DNA of 64,000 nucleotides, from the NCBI GenBank assembly GCA_001931535.1, contig CP016211.1, forward strand, positions 10,586,377-10,650,376, given 5' to 3'. This DNA is from Minicystis rosea (lineage in GTDB: Bacteria; Myxococcota_A; Polyangia; Polyangiales; Polyangiaceae). This document shows positions 9,115 through 18,008 of this stretch, one piece after another. The notes beneath the pieces are model-generated. The model ran no database searches and had not been told where the DNA came from. It saw only the letters and a program-made list of their open reading frames with translations. Position 1 is the stretch's first letter. Every line of letters starts with the position of its first letter. A program made the translations under genes and the position numbers.

Positions 9115-11142
9115 TCACGCGATCTTCTTCTGCTGCCCCTCGGGCAGCTTGCCCGTCGCGGCGGCGCTGGCGGCGCCGGCCTGCTCGTACTTGCGCTCGC
9201 GCGGCGTCACCAAGCTGGTGTCGACCGCGTCGGTGACGTGGATGCTCTTGCCGCCCACCGAGTAGTCGAGCTCGCGGACGTACTTCACCGCGCCCTTCTG
9301 CTCGTGGACCGCCATCGTCGTGCGCAGCCAGTCGGCGTCGTTGCGCGTCGGGAACGCCGGCTTGTAGTGGGCGCCGCGCGACTCGTCGCGGTTCTTCGCG
9401 CCGGTGGCGATGACGCGGGCGAGCACCAGCATGTTCTCCAGGTGCCGCACGAACTGGGCGCCCTGGTTCACGCGCGCCGAGGTGTCGGGCGTCTTCACCT
9501 TCTTCACGCGCTCGTCGAGCTCGCTGATCTTCTCGAGCACCTTCTCCAGCGTCTTGTTGTGGCGCTCGATGGTGCAGTCGCGGAGCATCGTCTCGCCGAG
9601 CTCCGCGTGAAGCACGTAGGGGTTCTCCGCGTCCTTGCGATCCTGGTTCTGCGTGAGCACGCGCTCGTACTCGCCCTGCGCCCGCTTCTCGGACTTGTCG
9701 AAGATCGACTGCGGCAGGTCGAACGAGCTCTGCGGCAGGTTCTTTTGGTACGTCGCCACCGCGGGCCCGCAGGCCATGCCACCCCAGATGCAGGAGAGCA
9801 GCGAGTTGGCGCCGAGGCGGTTCGCGCCGTGGTACTGGTAGTCGACCTCGCCCACCGCGTAGAGCCCGGGGATGTTGGTCGAGTGGTTGCGCGGCGAGCC
9901 CGTCTTCAGCGAGCCGCGCGCGTCCTTCTCGTAGTCGACCCAGAGGCCGCCCATCGAGTAGTGCACGGCCGGGAAGACCTTCATCGGGTTGTGGTACGGG
10001 TCGACGCCCACGAACTTCTCGTAGATCTCGAGGATGCCCGCGAGCTTCGAGCGGAGGAACTTCTCGTCCTTGTGCGTGAGGTCGAGGTAGACCTCGTTCT
10101 CGTTCTTGCCGGTCTTCTCGTTGAAGATGCCGCGGCCCTCGTGGAAGCACGTCTTGAAGAGCGCGCGCGAGGCGATGTCGCGGGGCACGAGGTTGCCGTA
10201 GCCCGGGTACATCCGCTCGAGGAAGTAGTCGCGCTCCTTCTCGGGGATGTCCTTGGGGTTGCGCTTGTCCTTGCCGTCCTTCGGCACCCACACGCGGCCG
10301 CCTTCGCCGCGGGCGCTCTCGCTGATGAGGCGGAGCTTGTCGGCGCCCGGGATCGCGGTCGGGTGCACCTGGATGAACTCGCCGTTCGCGTAGACCGCGC
10401 CCTGCTGGTACACGGCCGAGGCCGCGGTGCCGGTGCAGATCACGCTCAGCGTCGAGCGGCCGAAGATGATGCCGCAGCCGCCCGTCGCGAGGACGACCGC
10501 GTCGCCGCGGAAGTGGCGGATGGCCATCGTCTTCAGGTCCTGCGCGATGGCGCCGACGCACACGCCGTTGTCGTCGATGACGGCCTGGAGGAAGTCCCAG
10601 AACTCGAACTTCCGCACCATCTTCTCGCCGGGGATGGAGACGCCGTGCTCGTCGACGACGTCCTGCGTCTCCCAGCGGCGCACCTGCTCGTCGAGGGCGT
10701 AGAGGAGCTGCTGCCCCGTGGTCGCGCCCGCGAACGCGGTGCGGTGGAAGAGCGTGCCGCCGAAGCGGCGGAAGTCGAGCAGACCTTCGGGCGTGCGGTT
10801 GAAGGGCACGCCCATGCGGTCGAGCATGTAGACGATGCCGGGGGCCGCGTCGGCCATGCCCTTCACGGGCGGCTGGTTGGCGAGGAAGTCGCCGCCGTAC
10901 GCGGTCTCCTCGAGGTGCACCTGCGGGCTGTCGCCCTCGCCCTTGGTGTTCACGGAGGCGTTGATGCCGCCCTGCGCGCACACCGAGTGGGACCGCTTCA
11001 CCGGCACGAGCGAGATCAGATCCACCGGGACCTTGGCCTCGCAGAGCTTGATGACCGTCATCAAGCCGGCGAGCCCGCCGCCGACGACGATCACGCGCCT
11101 CACCTTACCGCCTTCGCTCCGGATCGTGCTCTTTGCTGCCAT
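9115..11142 (-). CDS. sdhA: Succinate dehydrogenase/fumarate reductase flavoprotein subunit
   Basis: 675 residues. An FAD-binding Rossmann motif VIVVGGGLAGL lies near residue 17. SHSVCAQGGINA contains the His (about residue 52) that covalently binds FAD in this family. HPTAIPG and SARGEGG belong to the substrate site, and GGLWVDYEKD and GANRLGANSLL to the second half of the flavin domain. The C-terminal helical domain is complete. It oxidises succinate to fumarate on the cytoplasmic face. The gene lies 54 nt downstream of sdhC. Confidence 0.97.
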   Translation of the reverse strand: MAAKSTIRSEGGKVRRVIVVGGGLAGLMTVIKLCEAKVPVDLISLVPVKRSHSVCAQGGINASVNTKGEGDSPQVHLEETAYGGDFLANQPPVKGMADAAPGIVYMLDRMGVPFNRTPEGLLDFRRFGGTLFHRTAFAGATTGQQLLYALDEQVRRWETQDVVDEHGVSIPGEKMVRKFEFWDFLQAVIDDNGVCVGAIAQDLKTMAIRHFRGDAVVLATGGCGIIFGRSTLSVICTGTAASAVYQQGAVYANGEFIQVHPTAIPGADKLRLISESARGEGGRVWVPKDGKDKRNPKDIPEKERDYFLERMYPGYGNLVPRDIASRALFKTCFHEGRGIFNEKTGKNENEVYLDLTHKDEKFLRSKLAGILEIYEKFVGVDPYHNPMKVFPAVHYSMGGLWVDYEKDARGSLKTGSPRNHSTNIPGLYAVGEVDYQYHGANRLGANSLLSCIWGGMACGPAVATYQKNLPQSSFDLPQSIFDKSEKRAQGEYERVLTQNQDRKDAENPYVLHAELGETMLRDCTIERHNKTLEKVLEKISELDERVKKVKTPDTSARVNQGAQFVRHLENMLVLARVIATGAKNRDESRGAHYKPAFPTRNDADWLRTTMAVHEQKGAVKYVRELDYSVGGKSIHVTDAVDTSLVTPRERKYEQAGAASAAATGKLPEGQQKKIA

Positions 11143-11196
11143 GGGGATGACGTTGCTCCGACAGAGGGGCCCGGCGCTGCGCCGGACCTTCGAGGA

Positions 11197-11979
11197 TCAA
11201 TGCGCTGCGCTCGCCTGGGCCTTGGTGAAGTTCACGTCCGCGCAGGTGCGCGCGCCGCTGTGAGACTCGCTCGCGCCGAGGATCTTCTCCTTGATCGCGT
11301 CCGGGAAGCGCGAGCCCGTGGCGAAGTAGATCGCCGTGTTGGCCCCGAGCAGGAACACGACGAGGCCCACCAGGCCGAACGCCGTCGCCGTGAGCTGCTG
11401 CGCCCGGCGCGACACGGTGAAGCCCCACGAGAAGCAGAAGCCCCAGAGGCCGTTGGCGAAGTGGAACACGCACGCCGCGATGCCGAGGATGTAGATCAGC
11501 GCCACCACCGGCACCGGCCCGATGGTCGAGCTCATGTTGGCGCAGAGCTGCGGGTAGAACTGCTCGGGAGCGAGCTTGCCCGTCTGCTTCGGCCACCAGT
11601 ACTCGTAGAGGTGGAAGAGGATGAACGCGAAGGCCGCGAGCCCCGTGACGCGCTGGAGCGTGAACATCCAGTTCCGCGAGTACGGATAGCGGCCCACGTT
11701 GTACCGCCCGCGGAGCGCGATCACCACGCCGTACACCGCGTGGAACAGGAGGGGCAGGAGGATCGTCGCCTCGAGCACCGGCAGGTACGGCATGTGGTTG
11801 ATGCCGGAGACCGCCTCGTCGAACGGCGCCTGCCCTTGAAGGGCCTTCGCGTTCTCGAAGAGGTGGAACACCATGAACCCGCCCACCGGAAGCACCCCCG
11901 TGAGGGAGTGAATCTTGCGCATCAGAAACGGGCGGCGGCTCTTGTCGAAGAGGGACTTCGTGTTGGATTCTTCGGACAC
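11197..11979 (-). CDS. sdhC: Succinate dehydrogenase cytochrome b558 membrane anchor
   Basis: 260 residues from GTG 11979, chosen because GAGG sits a few nt upstream and the protein then starts VSEESNTKSLFDKSRRPFLMRKIHSLTG, like other b558 anchors. The upstream extension of this frame to 12639 is antisense to another gene. About five membrane helices are visible, with His residues in MRKIHSLTG, MVFHLFENA, LLFHAVYGV, LFHLYEYWW and VFHFANGLW that suit di-haem ligation. This single large anchor replaces the SdhC/SdhD pair and is typical of menaquinone-reactive complexes. It is the first gene of the sdh operon. Confidence 0.92.
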   Translation of the reverse strand: MSEESNTKSLFDKSRRPFLMRKIHSLTGVLPVGGFMVFHLFENAKALQGQAPFDEAVSGINHMPYLPVLEATILLPLLFHAVYGVVIALRGRYNVGRYPYSRNWMFTLQRVTGLAAFAFILFHLYEYWWPKQTGKLAPEQFYPQLCANMSSTIGPVPVVALIYILGIAACVFHFANGLWGFCFSWGFTVSRRAQQLTATAFGLVGLVVFLLGANTAIYFATGSRFPDAIKEKILGASESHSGARTCADVNFTKAQASAAH

Positions 11980-12285
11980 GATCGACCTCGGGCACACCAC
12001 CGCGTGCGGGACCCGCCCATCGAGCGGGCAGACAAATCGGCGTGTGCGGGCGAGGGCGATGTATGGGAAGGGGATGGGGACGTCAAGGTAATGCCTGAGG
12101 CGAGGACCCACGAGCCGCCGCACCTCCCCGTCGCCACACCCGGCGCCGCTCGGCAGAATCATGGTGCCGTTCATCTCCCGAGGCGCCCGAACGAGCTGGG
12201 CCACGCGCTCGAGGGTGCCGCTACGGCGCATTTCATCGCGGTGCCGTCCGGCGCACCTGCGGCTCCATGTGTGCTCGATCGCGTG
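11980..12285. other. Divergent intergenic region between sdhC and the LppC-like lipoprotein gene
   Basis: 306 nt carrying the 5' regions of two divergent genes. The only element I can support is the sdh promoter candidate at 12058-12086. Confidence 0.5.
12058..12086 (-). promoter_or_regulatory. Candidate sigma-70 promoter of sdhCAB
   Basis: On the minus strand TTGACG (12081-12086) and TACATC (12058-12063) are separated by 17 nt, and the sdhC GTG lies about 78 nt downstream. The -35 matches consensus at five of six positions; the -10 is weaker. Confidence 0.45.
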
Positions 12286-14070
12286 ATGCGTGGTGCCGGG
12301 GCCTTCGCGCTTTGGATGGGGCTCGGGCTCACCGCCTGCTCGGGCGCGAGCGAAGAGGCGAAGAAGCCGACCGCGCTCCTGTCGCCGTCGCTCCGTGCCG
12401 AGACCGCGTACCGGAGACTGCTCGCCGATTGGTCCCGCGCCTCGCGCGCGGAGCGGCTCCGCATGGAGATCCCGATCGAAGAGCTCAAGAAGAAGTACCC
12501 CACCGATCCCTTGGTCCGCCAAGCCGACGCGCTCCTCTCCTGGATCGCGCTGGAGCAAGGGGATCTCGCGCTCGCGCTCGCCCGCGCCCGCCTCGTCGAG
12601 AAGGGCGTCGGCACCGGCACGGTCGGGGACATCGCCCACACCGTGCAGGGCGCGGCGCTGCGCCGGCAGGGCAAGCCGCGCGAGGCGCTCGATCTGCTCG
12701 CCCCGCTCGTGAGCAAGCTCATCGATGGTTGGGCGCGGTCGCTATTCAACGCCGAGATCGTCGAGAGCGCGCTGCAAGCCGGTGAGTGGGACTATGCGCT
12801 CGGCCTCATGAGCATCTGGCAGCGCGAGGCCGGCCTCGAAGAGCGGGCCACGGTGCGCGCCCAGATCGAGCGCAACCTGGAGCGCGTCCCGGGCCTCGAG
12901 CTGTCGTTGTGGATGCGCCGCCCGCGCGGCATCGAGGTCGCCTCCGTCGCCGAGGAGGAGCTCGAGATCCGGCGCCTCGTCGCCCAGCGCCTCGCCACCG
13001 TGGCCCGCGCCGACAAGGACGCCGAGCTCGCGCATCAGCTCCTCTCGATCGCGGGCAACCTGCTCGGCGATCAGAGCGACGCCGTCGCCCAGCTCGCCGC
13101 CGGCGCGAACCGCGCGCGCGTCGAGGCGCGCACCGTCGGCCTCCTGCTCTCGCTCCGCAACGACAAGACACGCCGTCGCGGCGCCGACGTCGCCGAGGGC
13201 ATCGCCTTCGGCCTCGGTCTGCCGGGATCGGCCGCGCGCCTCGTGAGCCGTGACGACAAGGGCTCACCCGATCGCATCGAAGAGGCGCTCGCCGCCCTGA
13301 GCGCCGACGGCGCCTCGATCTTGATCGCCGGCTCCGACACGCAGGAGGCGACCGTCGCGGCCATGTTCGCCGAGTCGCGGCAGATCCCGGTGATCCTCCT
13401 GCGTCCGCCCGCGCGCTCGGCCCGATCCGACAAGGCGCGCTTCACCTTCGTCATCGGCCTCGATCCCGACGACATCGAGAGCGCCCTCATCACCGCCCTC
13501 ACCGCGCGCGGCGCGAGCCCGCTCGCGCTCCTCGTCGACGAGCCGATCCCGCCGCGCGCGCCGCGCCCCGAGATCGCGCATGTCCGCGGATGCCGCGAGG
13601 CGGCCGCCTCGTGGAAGCCGCTCGGTGTAGGCGGCATCCTCTTGGAGGCGCAGCCGGACTGCGTTCGCGCGGCGGTCGTGTCCTCCGCCCCGCTGCGCCT
13701 CAAGCTCGCCGCGGGCTTCGAGTCGGACCCCGCCGGCTTGCCATCGGGCAGCGTGGCCGCGAGCGCGGGCCTCTATCCCATCGCGCTCGGATCGAAGCCC
13801 CGGGCGCTCGAAGGTTGGTTGAAGACGCACGCCTCGCCCCCCGGCTTCTGGACCGCGCTCGGCCGCGACGCCGCTGTGCTCGCTTGGGCCGGCGTGCAAT
13901 CGCTTCCCCCGCGCGGCACCGAAGATCCGCAGGAGGTCACCGCCCGCCGCGCCCTCGCCACCTCCAGCTTGGAGAACGCCCAAGCCGATCTCTGGACCAC
14001 CGAAGCCAAAGGCTTCGCCGGCGCCCGCACCCTCCCCCGCACCGTCACCGTCCGCGAAATCTCCCGCTGA
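12286..14070 (+). CDS. Lipoprotein with periplasmic-binding/LpoA-like fold
   Basis: 594 residues from ATG 12286. The signal peptide ends in lipobox LTAC (Cys18). Residues about 30-300 are helical, repetitive and TPR-like (DPLVRQADALLSWIALEQGDLALAL, REALDLLAPL). The second half, with VGLLLSLRNDKTRRRGADVAEGIAFGLGL, ASILIAGSDTQEAT, FTFVIGLDPDD and SVAASAGLYPIAL, looks like a type I periplasmic-binding (Peripla_BP_6) domain. TPR plus such a domain on a lipoprotein is the layout of LpoA/LppC, activators of penicillin-binding proteins. A role in peptidoglycan synthesis is an inference. The same frame continues open upstream antisense to sdhA; that part is not coding. Confidence 0.75.
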   Translation: MRGAGAFALWMGLGLTACSGASEEAKKPTALLSPSLRAETAYRRLLADWSRASRAERLRMEIPIEELKKKYPTDPLVRQADALLSWIALEQGDLALALARARLVEKGVGTGTVGDIAHTVQGAALRRQGKPREALDLLAPLVSKLIDGWARSLFNAEIVESALQAGEWDYALGLMSIWQREAGLEERATVRAQIERNLERVPGLELSLWMRRPRGIEVASVAEEELEIRRLVAQRLATVARADKDAELAHQLLSIAGNLLGDQSDAVAQLAAGANRARVEARTVGLLLSLRNDKTRRRGADVAEGIAFGLGLPGSAARLVSRDDKGSPDRIEEALAALSADGASILIAGSDTQEATVAAMFAESRQIPVILLRPPARSARSDKARFTFVIGLDPDDIESALITALTARGASPLALLVDEPIPPRAPRPEIAHVRGCREAAASWKPLGVGGILLEAQPDCVRAAVVSSAPLRLKLAAGFESDPAGLPSGSVAASAGLYPIALGSKPRALEGWLKTHASPPGFWTALGRDAAVLAWAGVQSLPPRGTEDPQEVTARRALATSSLENAQADLWTTEAKGFAGARTLPRTVTVREISR

Positions 14071-14116
14071 TCACCGCGGGCCTCTCGAGTCGGAGCCAAC
14101 GCCGAAGCAAAGACGC

Positions 14117-14251
14117 CTCTCTGCTCCTTCGCGCCTCCGCGCCTTGGCGTTCCCTCCCCTACCCTCGGTCGAGCCGGCGCTGCGAGCCTCACTTTTCCCG
14201 CCTTTTTGCGTGTTCCTTCCCCTCGCCCTCGGTCGAGCCGGCGCCGCGCGC
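14117..14251 (-). repeat. Two copies of an intergenic repeat with an 8-nt periodic A-rich core
   Basis: On the minus strand, CCCTCGGTCGAGCCGGCGC (read here on plus at 14162-14180 and 14226-14244) heads two direct copies. Each continues into a purine-rich GGGGA(A/G)GGAAC followed by periodic units such as AACGCCAAG-GCGCGGAG-GCGCGAAG. A related periodic core lies at 21592-21646 in the opposite orientation. The element fills most of the 324-nt gap 14071-14394, and I see no gene in it. Confidence 0.6.
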
Positions 14252-14394
14252 TCGCGCAACGAGCCTCGTTCCTCCCCGCGTTCGCGGCGGTGAAGGTCAG
14301 TCATCAAAGTCAACTTTCCCGCTGAACACCTGCGCGGAGCTGAACGAGTTCGTGTTAGACGTTCGAGCAGATCCCGCCTTCGGGAATCGCGCGA

Positions 14395-15210
14395 ATGTCG
14401 AAGCCCAACGGTTCCTCCGACGCCGAGCACGCAGCACGCCTGTTCAAGCTGCTCGCCGACACCGATCCCGAGAATGCCAAGGCTCGCGCCGACCGGGCCG
14501 CGCGTCACGGCGGCCGCGTGCGCCGTCGTCCCGCCGCGTCGGCCACCGTCACCAAGCCGCCCGCCGAGATCCACGAGCCGCAGCCCGTCCGCGATCGGCA
14601 TGCGCCGGCCGCGTCCGCGGCGACTTCGGTCGAGCAACCGCCGATCGTCTACGTCCACCAGACCCCGACGAGCTCCGCGGTCTTGAACGCCTTCATCCAC
14701 GCCTTCGGTGCCTACGGTCTCGTGCCCGACACCGTGGGCGTTCCCGATGAGCACCTCTTGGCGCCGCGCCTCGTCGAGGTCGCTCGTCGCCACTGGTCCA
14801 TGCTCCTGCGCATGGCCGGCCACGAAGAGCTCGCCGACGAAGTCGAAGAGCGCACCGCTCCGATCGAGAACGAGCTCGCCGCGCGCTTCATCATCCGCCG
14901 CGCCCTCGGCACGTCGGGTGAGCTCGGCGCGATCGCGCGTGACTACGACGAGCACCACAAGCGCGCCGGTGCTCCCGAGAGAGACGACTGGGTCGCTCAC
15001 GCCATGATGGCGACCTTCGCCGGCCGACTGCTCCAGCACGCATCGAACAAGCTCGGCCCCTACGTGCGCGACGACGTGCGCCGCGTCCTGCAAGCGCTGA
15101 CCGTCACCAGCTCACTGCCGGCGCGTCAGGTCGCCGTGCGCGTGAGCGTGTTGCCTCCCGCCGGCGAGGCGTCGCTCGCGACCGCGCCGCGCCGCCGTCG
15201 CCGCGTCTGA
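14395..15210 (+). CDS. Hypothetical protein
   Basis: 271 residues, no signal peptide. The N-terminal region is basic and disordered (RAARHGGRVRRRPAAS) with an Ala/Pro/Glu stretch. The middle and C-terminal region (about 80-240) is helical and well structured: SSAVLNAFIHAFGAYGLVPD, LVEVARRHWSMLLRMAGHEELADE, YVRDDVRRVLQAL. It ends in a basic tail PRRRRRV. No family is recognised. Ends rich in Arg could bind nucleic acid, but no DNA-binding motif is seen. The antisense frame is a shadow. Confidence 0.6.
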   Translation: MSKPNGSSDAEHAARLFKLLADTDPENAKARADRAARHGGRVRRRPAASATVTKPPAEIHEPQPVRDRHAPAASAATSVEQPPIVYVHQTPTSSAVLNAFIHAFGAYGLVPDTVGVPDEHLLAPRLVEVARRHWSMLLRMAGHEELADEVEERTAPIENELAARFIIRRALGTSGELGAIARDYDEHHKRAGAPERDDWVAHAMMATFAGRLLQHASNKLGPYVRDDVRRVLQALTVTSSLPARQVAVRVSVLPPAGEASLATAPRRRRRV

Positions 15211-15241
15211 GGGGAAGCCGTCGCGATCGCCGCGCCCTGCC

Positions 15242-15862
15242 TCAGCACGGCGTCGTGGCGCAGCGCCATGACGGCTTCGCGGTCTCGTCGTCCAGCGTGC
15301 ACGTGCAGAACGTGCCGCCGCAGGCCGGGCCGATGCTGCACCCCTGGCCGATGTGGCCGTCGCAGGGTGTGTCGTGCAGGGCCTGGAGATCGCCGACGTC
15401 GGTGGGGCACGCGAAGGGCTCGCACATGACGTCCGGCTTGCAGGACCACGCGCCGCCCTCACACGTGCAGACCGGCCCGCAGTCTTCGTAGCCGCCGCAA
15501 GTCATCCCCTCGATGTCGCAGCACGCGCCGTTGGGCGGCACCTTCGCGAGGCCCTTGAAGGGCAGCGGCGAGAAATCCACCGTGCTGCGACAGTCGAACG
15601 AGCTGCTGTCACAGGAGCAAGCAACCCCGGGCGCCACGCACTGCATGGTGTGCGCGCAGACCGCGCCGGTGTCGCTCCAAGGCGTGCACGCGCCGCCCGA
15701 TCCACCCGAGCCGGCGCCTCCCGATGCGCCCGTGCCGCTCGAGCTGCTCGAGCTGCTCGTGGTCCCCCCGGAGCCGCTCGTGGTTCCACCGGTGAGCTGT
15801 GGATCGTTCGACCCGCAAGCGACGAGGGCACCTAACGCGAAGACCGGAAGCCAGATGCGCAT
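15242..15862 (-). CDS. Cys-rich lipoprotein (paralogue A)
   Basis: 206 residues. Signal peptide MRIWLPVFALGALVAC has lipobox LVAC; a Gly/Ser/Thr linker runs to about residue 55. The body has about 20 Cys in patterns shared with the adjacent gene at 15972-16586: CTPW, PPNGACCDIEGMTCGGYEDCGPVC, WSCK, CPTDVG..ALHDTPC, HIGQGCSIG, CTCTLDDET, WRC. This is a tandem duplication in the same orientation, 109 nt apart. Likely an outer-membrane or periplasmic disulfide-rich lipoprotein; function unknown. Confidence 0.75.
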   Translation of the reverse strand: MRIWLPVFALGALVACGSNDPQLTGGTTSGSGGTTSSSSSSSGTGASGGAGSGGSGGACTPWSDTGAVCAHTMQCVAPGVACSCDSSSFDCRSTVDFSPLPFKGLAKVPPNGACCDIEGMTCGGYEDCGPVCTCEGGAWSCKPDVMCEPFACPTDVGDLQALHDTPCDGHIGQGCSIGPACGGTFCTCTLDDETAKPSWRCATTPC

Positions 15863-15971
15863 GCCTCATCATACCCAGCCACATCGTGCGGCGGGCCTGC
15901 TCGATGTCGCGCCCGTCGTGCTCCCCGCGCTCGGCTCGTGGAGGCAACGGCGCGCTCTCCTGACGTGATGG

Positions 15972-16586
15972 TCAGCAGGGCGCCGCGATGCAGCGCCAGG
16001 CGGCGTCTCCCGTCTCCGGCTTCAGCGTGCACGTACAGCCCAGGTAGCCGCAGCCTTCACCGACGCTGCACAACAGGCCGATGTGCTCTTTCGGGCACGC
16101 CGCGTCCTGCAGCGCGAACAGCGCATTGGAGGTCGTGGGGCACGTGAACGGCGGGCACGCGGCGGGCGTCGCGCAGGACCAGGTGCCGCCCGTGCAATGA
16201 CAGAGCGGCCCGCAATCCGAGTATCCACCGCACGTCATTCCTTCCGTGTCGCAGCAGGCGCCGTCCGGCGGCGGCGCCGTGGGCCCTTGGAAGTCGAGCT
16301 TCGTGAAGGTCTCGCTGTCGTAGCAGTCGAGCGCGCCGCCGCCGCACGAGCAGATGGCCTTCGGCGTCACGCACTGAACCATCGTCATCGGCTCCGAGGC
16401 CGTGCACGCTTCGCCCGATCCGTTCCACGGCGTGCATGCGTTGCCTCCTCCCGACGCGCCCGATCCGCTGGATGCAGCAGCGCCGCCGGAGCCGCTCGTC
16501 GTTCCGCCGGTGACCTCCGAAATCGCCGTCGATCCGCAAGCCGTCGATCCACACAGCATGAGAGCGACAAGAACCCAGGCGCGCAT
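15972..16586 (-). CDS. Cys-rich lipoprotein (paralogue B)
   Basis: 204 residues from ATG 16586 (MRAWVLVALM); the longer frame upstream runs into repeat DNA. The signal peptide ends in STAC and a Ser/Gly linker follows. The Cys-rich body is clearly paralogous to the gene at 15242-15862: CTPWNGSGEAC, PPDGACCDTEGMTCGGYSDCGPLC, WSCATPAACPPFTCPTTSNALFALQDAAC, HIGLLCSVG, CTCTLKPETG, WRCIAAPC. The conserved Cys spacing with diverged loops suggests an old duplication. Function unknown. Confidence 0.75.
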   Translation of the reverse strand: MRAWVLVALMLCGSTACGSTAISEVTGGTTSGSGGAAASSGSGASGGGNACTPWNGSGEACTASEPMTMVQCVTPKAICSCGGGALDCYDSETFTKLDFQGPTAPPPDGACCDTEGMTCGGYSDCGPLCHCTGGTWSCATPAACPPFTCPTTSNALFALQDAACPKEHIGLLCSVGEGCGYLGCTCTLKPETGDAAWRCIAAPC

Positions 16587-16654
16587 GCCCCAGCATACGG
16601 CCAAGCGCTCCACGTCGACGCGCATCCGCCATCGATCGTTCCGGCCCGGACCCG

Positions 16655-16945
16655 ACGATGCTGCCGGCGTCACCGGGCCTTTTCGGGGCGGCGCCTCGCG
16701 CCGTTCGCCGCGTTCCGAAAGGATTCCGGTCGCTTGCGTCACGCCTGTTGGGCCCTGCCGGGAGCTCTCGGCGTCGCGCCGAGCACCGTTCGCGCCGTCC
16801 CGGAAGATGCTCGGCGTCGCGCCTCGCGCCGTCCATCGCTTCCCGCGCCTTTCCGGGCGCGCGCCGAGGGCCCTTCGCCACGATCCGGAATCCATCCGGG
16901 CGCGCGCCGAGCGCCCTCGTGCTCGTCCCGGAAAAGCACAGGAGG
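16655..16945. repeat. Degenerate tandem repeat tract, unit about 43 nt
   Basis: The 445-nt gap 16587-17031 is largely made of five or six degenerate units. Recurring blocks are TCGGCGTCGCGCC (16771 and 16822), CGCGCGCCGAG (16859 and 16900), a C-rich GCGCCxTTCGC and CGTTCCGAAA/CGTCCCGGAA. Spacing between matching blocks is about 41-51 nt. The tract can be read open on the minus strand, but the reading is Arg/Ala-rich and has no start of its own. I see no gene. Confidence 0.55.
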
Positions 16946-17031
16946 CGCCGAAGTCGCCTTCGACGCCTCCCGGATACCCTGGCTCGGTCGGCTCGATGCG
17001 CCGGAGCGTCATCGTCCCCGAGCCGCTGCGA

Positions 17032-17754
17032 TCAGCCGGTCGACTTGCCCGTGCCGTCAGCGGTGACGGGCTTTCCCGGCACGGCCTTCTTCGCCGCTGC
17101 CGGCTTGGGCTTGCGGAACGGCTTGAAGCACCGCTGCACCCGGCTCGAATCCAGCGGCCACGCCGCGGTGAGCGCGGCCTCCAGCGTCTTGTACTCGGTG
17201 CGCCAGGTGACGAGGAGCGCGGGGATGACGTTCTTCTCGAGGTGCGCGGCCTCGGACTCGGTGGCCGCGAGATCTTTCTCCGCGGCGAGCACCCGCTCGT
17301 TCGCGGCTTGGAGGCGCGGCGCCATCTCGGTCGCGAGCGGGCCGATCCCGGGCTTGTCCTCGTCCTCGGTGAGGAGCTTGACGATCTCGGCCACACGCGC
17401 GGGCTCCTCCACGCGCATGTCGGCCTGGGTGATGTCGCGCACGCTCCCGGGCACGTAGCGACGATAGAGCGGGTGCTCGTAGTCCTTGTCGACCAGCAAG
17501 AGGAGCCGTCCGGCGAGCTCGTTGACCAGGCGATCCACGACGCCGTCGAGCTGCGTGAGCACGGCGCTCTTCTCCTGCTCGGTCTCGCGCAGATCTTCCA
17601 GCGCGCGCACGGTGCCTCGCAGCGCTGCATGGGCTCCGCGGAGCCCCTTCTCTTTTCCCCTCACCGACTCGTCGGCAAAGACCGCCGCGCAGGTGAATGC
17701 GCTCCGCTTCAAGACCTCGACGGGTGTCGTGTCGTCCTCGGGCATCTGAACCAT
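17032..17754 (-). CDS. Predicted coiled-coil protein, hypothetical
   Basis: 240 residues from ATG 17754, chosen because GGAGGG lies just upstream; the frame to 17817 adds a spurious N-terminus. The protein is highly helical and charged throughout (LRGTVRALEDLRETEQEKSAVLTQL, ERVLAAEKDLAATESEAAHLEKNV), with heptad spacing suggesting coiled coils. A Lys/Pro-rich basic tail follows (FRKPKPAAAKKAV). No signal peptide or known domain. Cytoplasmic and structural is a guess. It lies between two repeat-rich intergenic tracts. Confidence 0.65.
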   Translation of the reverse strand: MVQMPEDDTTPVEVLKRSAFTCAAVFADESVRGKEKGLRGAHAALRGTVRALEDLRETEQEKSAVLTQLDGVVDRLVNELAGRLLLLVDKDYEHPLYRRYVPGSVRDITQADMRVEEPARVAEIVKLLTEDEDKPGIGPLATEMAPRLQAANERVLAAEKDLAATESEAAHLEKNVIPALLVTWRTEYKTLEAALTAAWPLDSSRVQRCFKPFRKPKPAAAKKAVPGKPVTADGTGKSTG

Positions 17755-17847
17755 GTTCCCTCCTCGGCCCCCCGTTGTCCGCGTCAGGCTAAGAACGCCG
17801 CCGGCCATCACAATCATTCACGCACGTCCAAACCGTGCTCCCACCGC

Positions 17848-18008
17848 GCCGACATGCGCTGCGCGCCGGCGACGCGAGCAGACCGCGCGTCGGCGACACG
17901 TGCACCCCGGCATGCGTACCGGCGCCCTTCGCCGACATGCGCTTCGCATCGGCGACGTGCATGCCGACATGCGCACCGACACACGCGGCGCCCATGGCCG
18001 ACATGCGC
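17848..18008. repeat. Degenerate tandem repeat with GCCGACATGCGC core
   Basis: Four exact copies of GCCGACATGCGC at 17848, 17931, 17963 and 17997, with degenerate intermediates (GTCGGCGACACGTGC, ATCGGCGACGTGC) between. The period is about 32-34 nt. It lies in the 416-nt divergent gap 17755-18170 that should also hold promoters for both flanking genes. No gene seen. Confidence 0.6.

Noticed and set aside
9238-12285. Long plus-strand frame before the LppC-like lipoprotein
   Set aside because: Antisense to sdhA and sdhC; the lipoprotein signal peptide at 12286 marks the true start.
14071-15093. 340-residue minus-strand frame
   Set aside because: Antisense to the plus-strand hypothetical at 14395, which has a better start and composition; the frame also runs through the repeat element.
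17848-18008. CRISPR array
   Set aside because: Repeat cores are only 12 nt, spacers are themselves related, and no cas gene is in the window.
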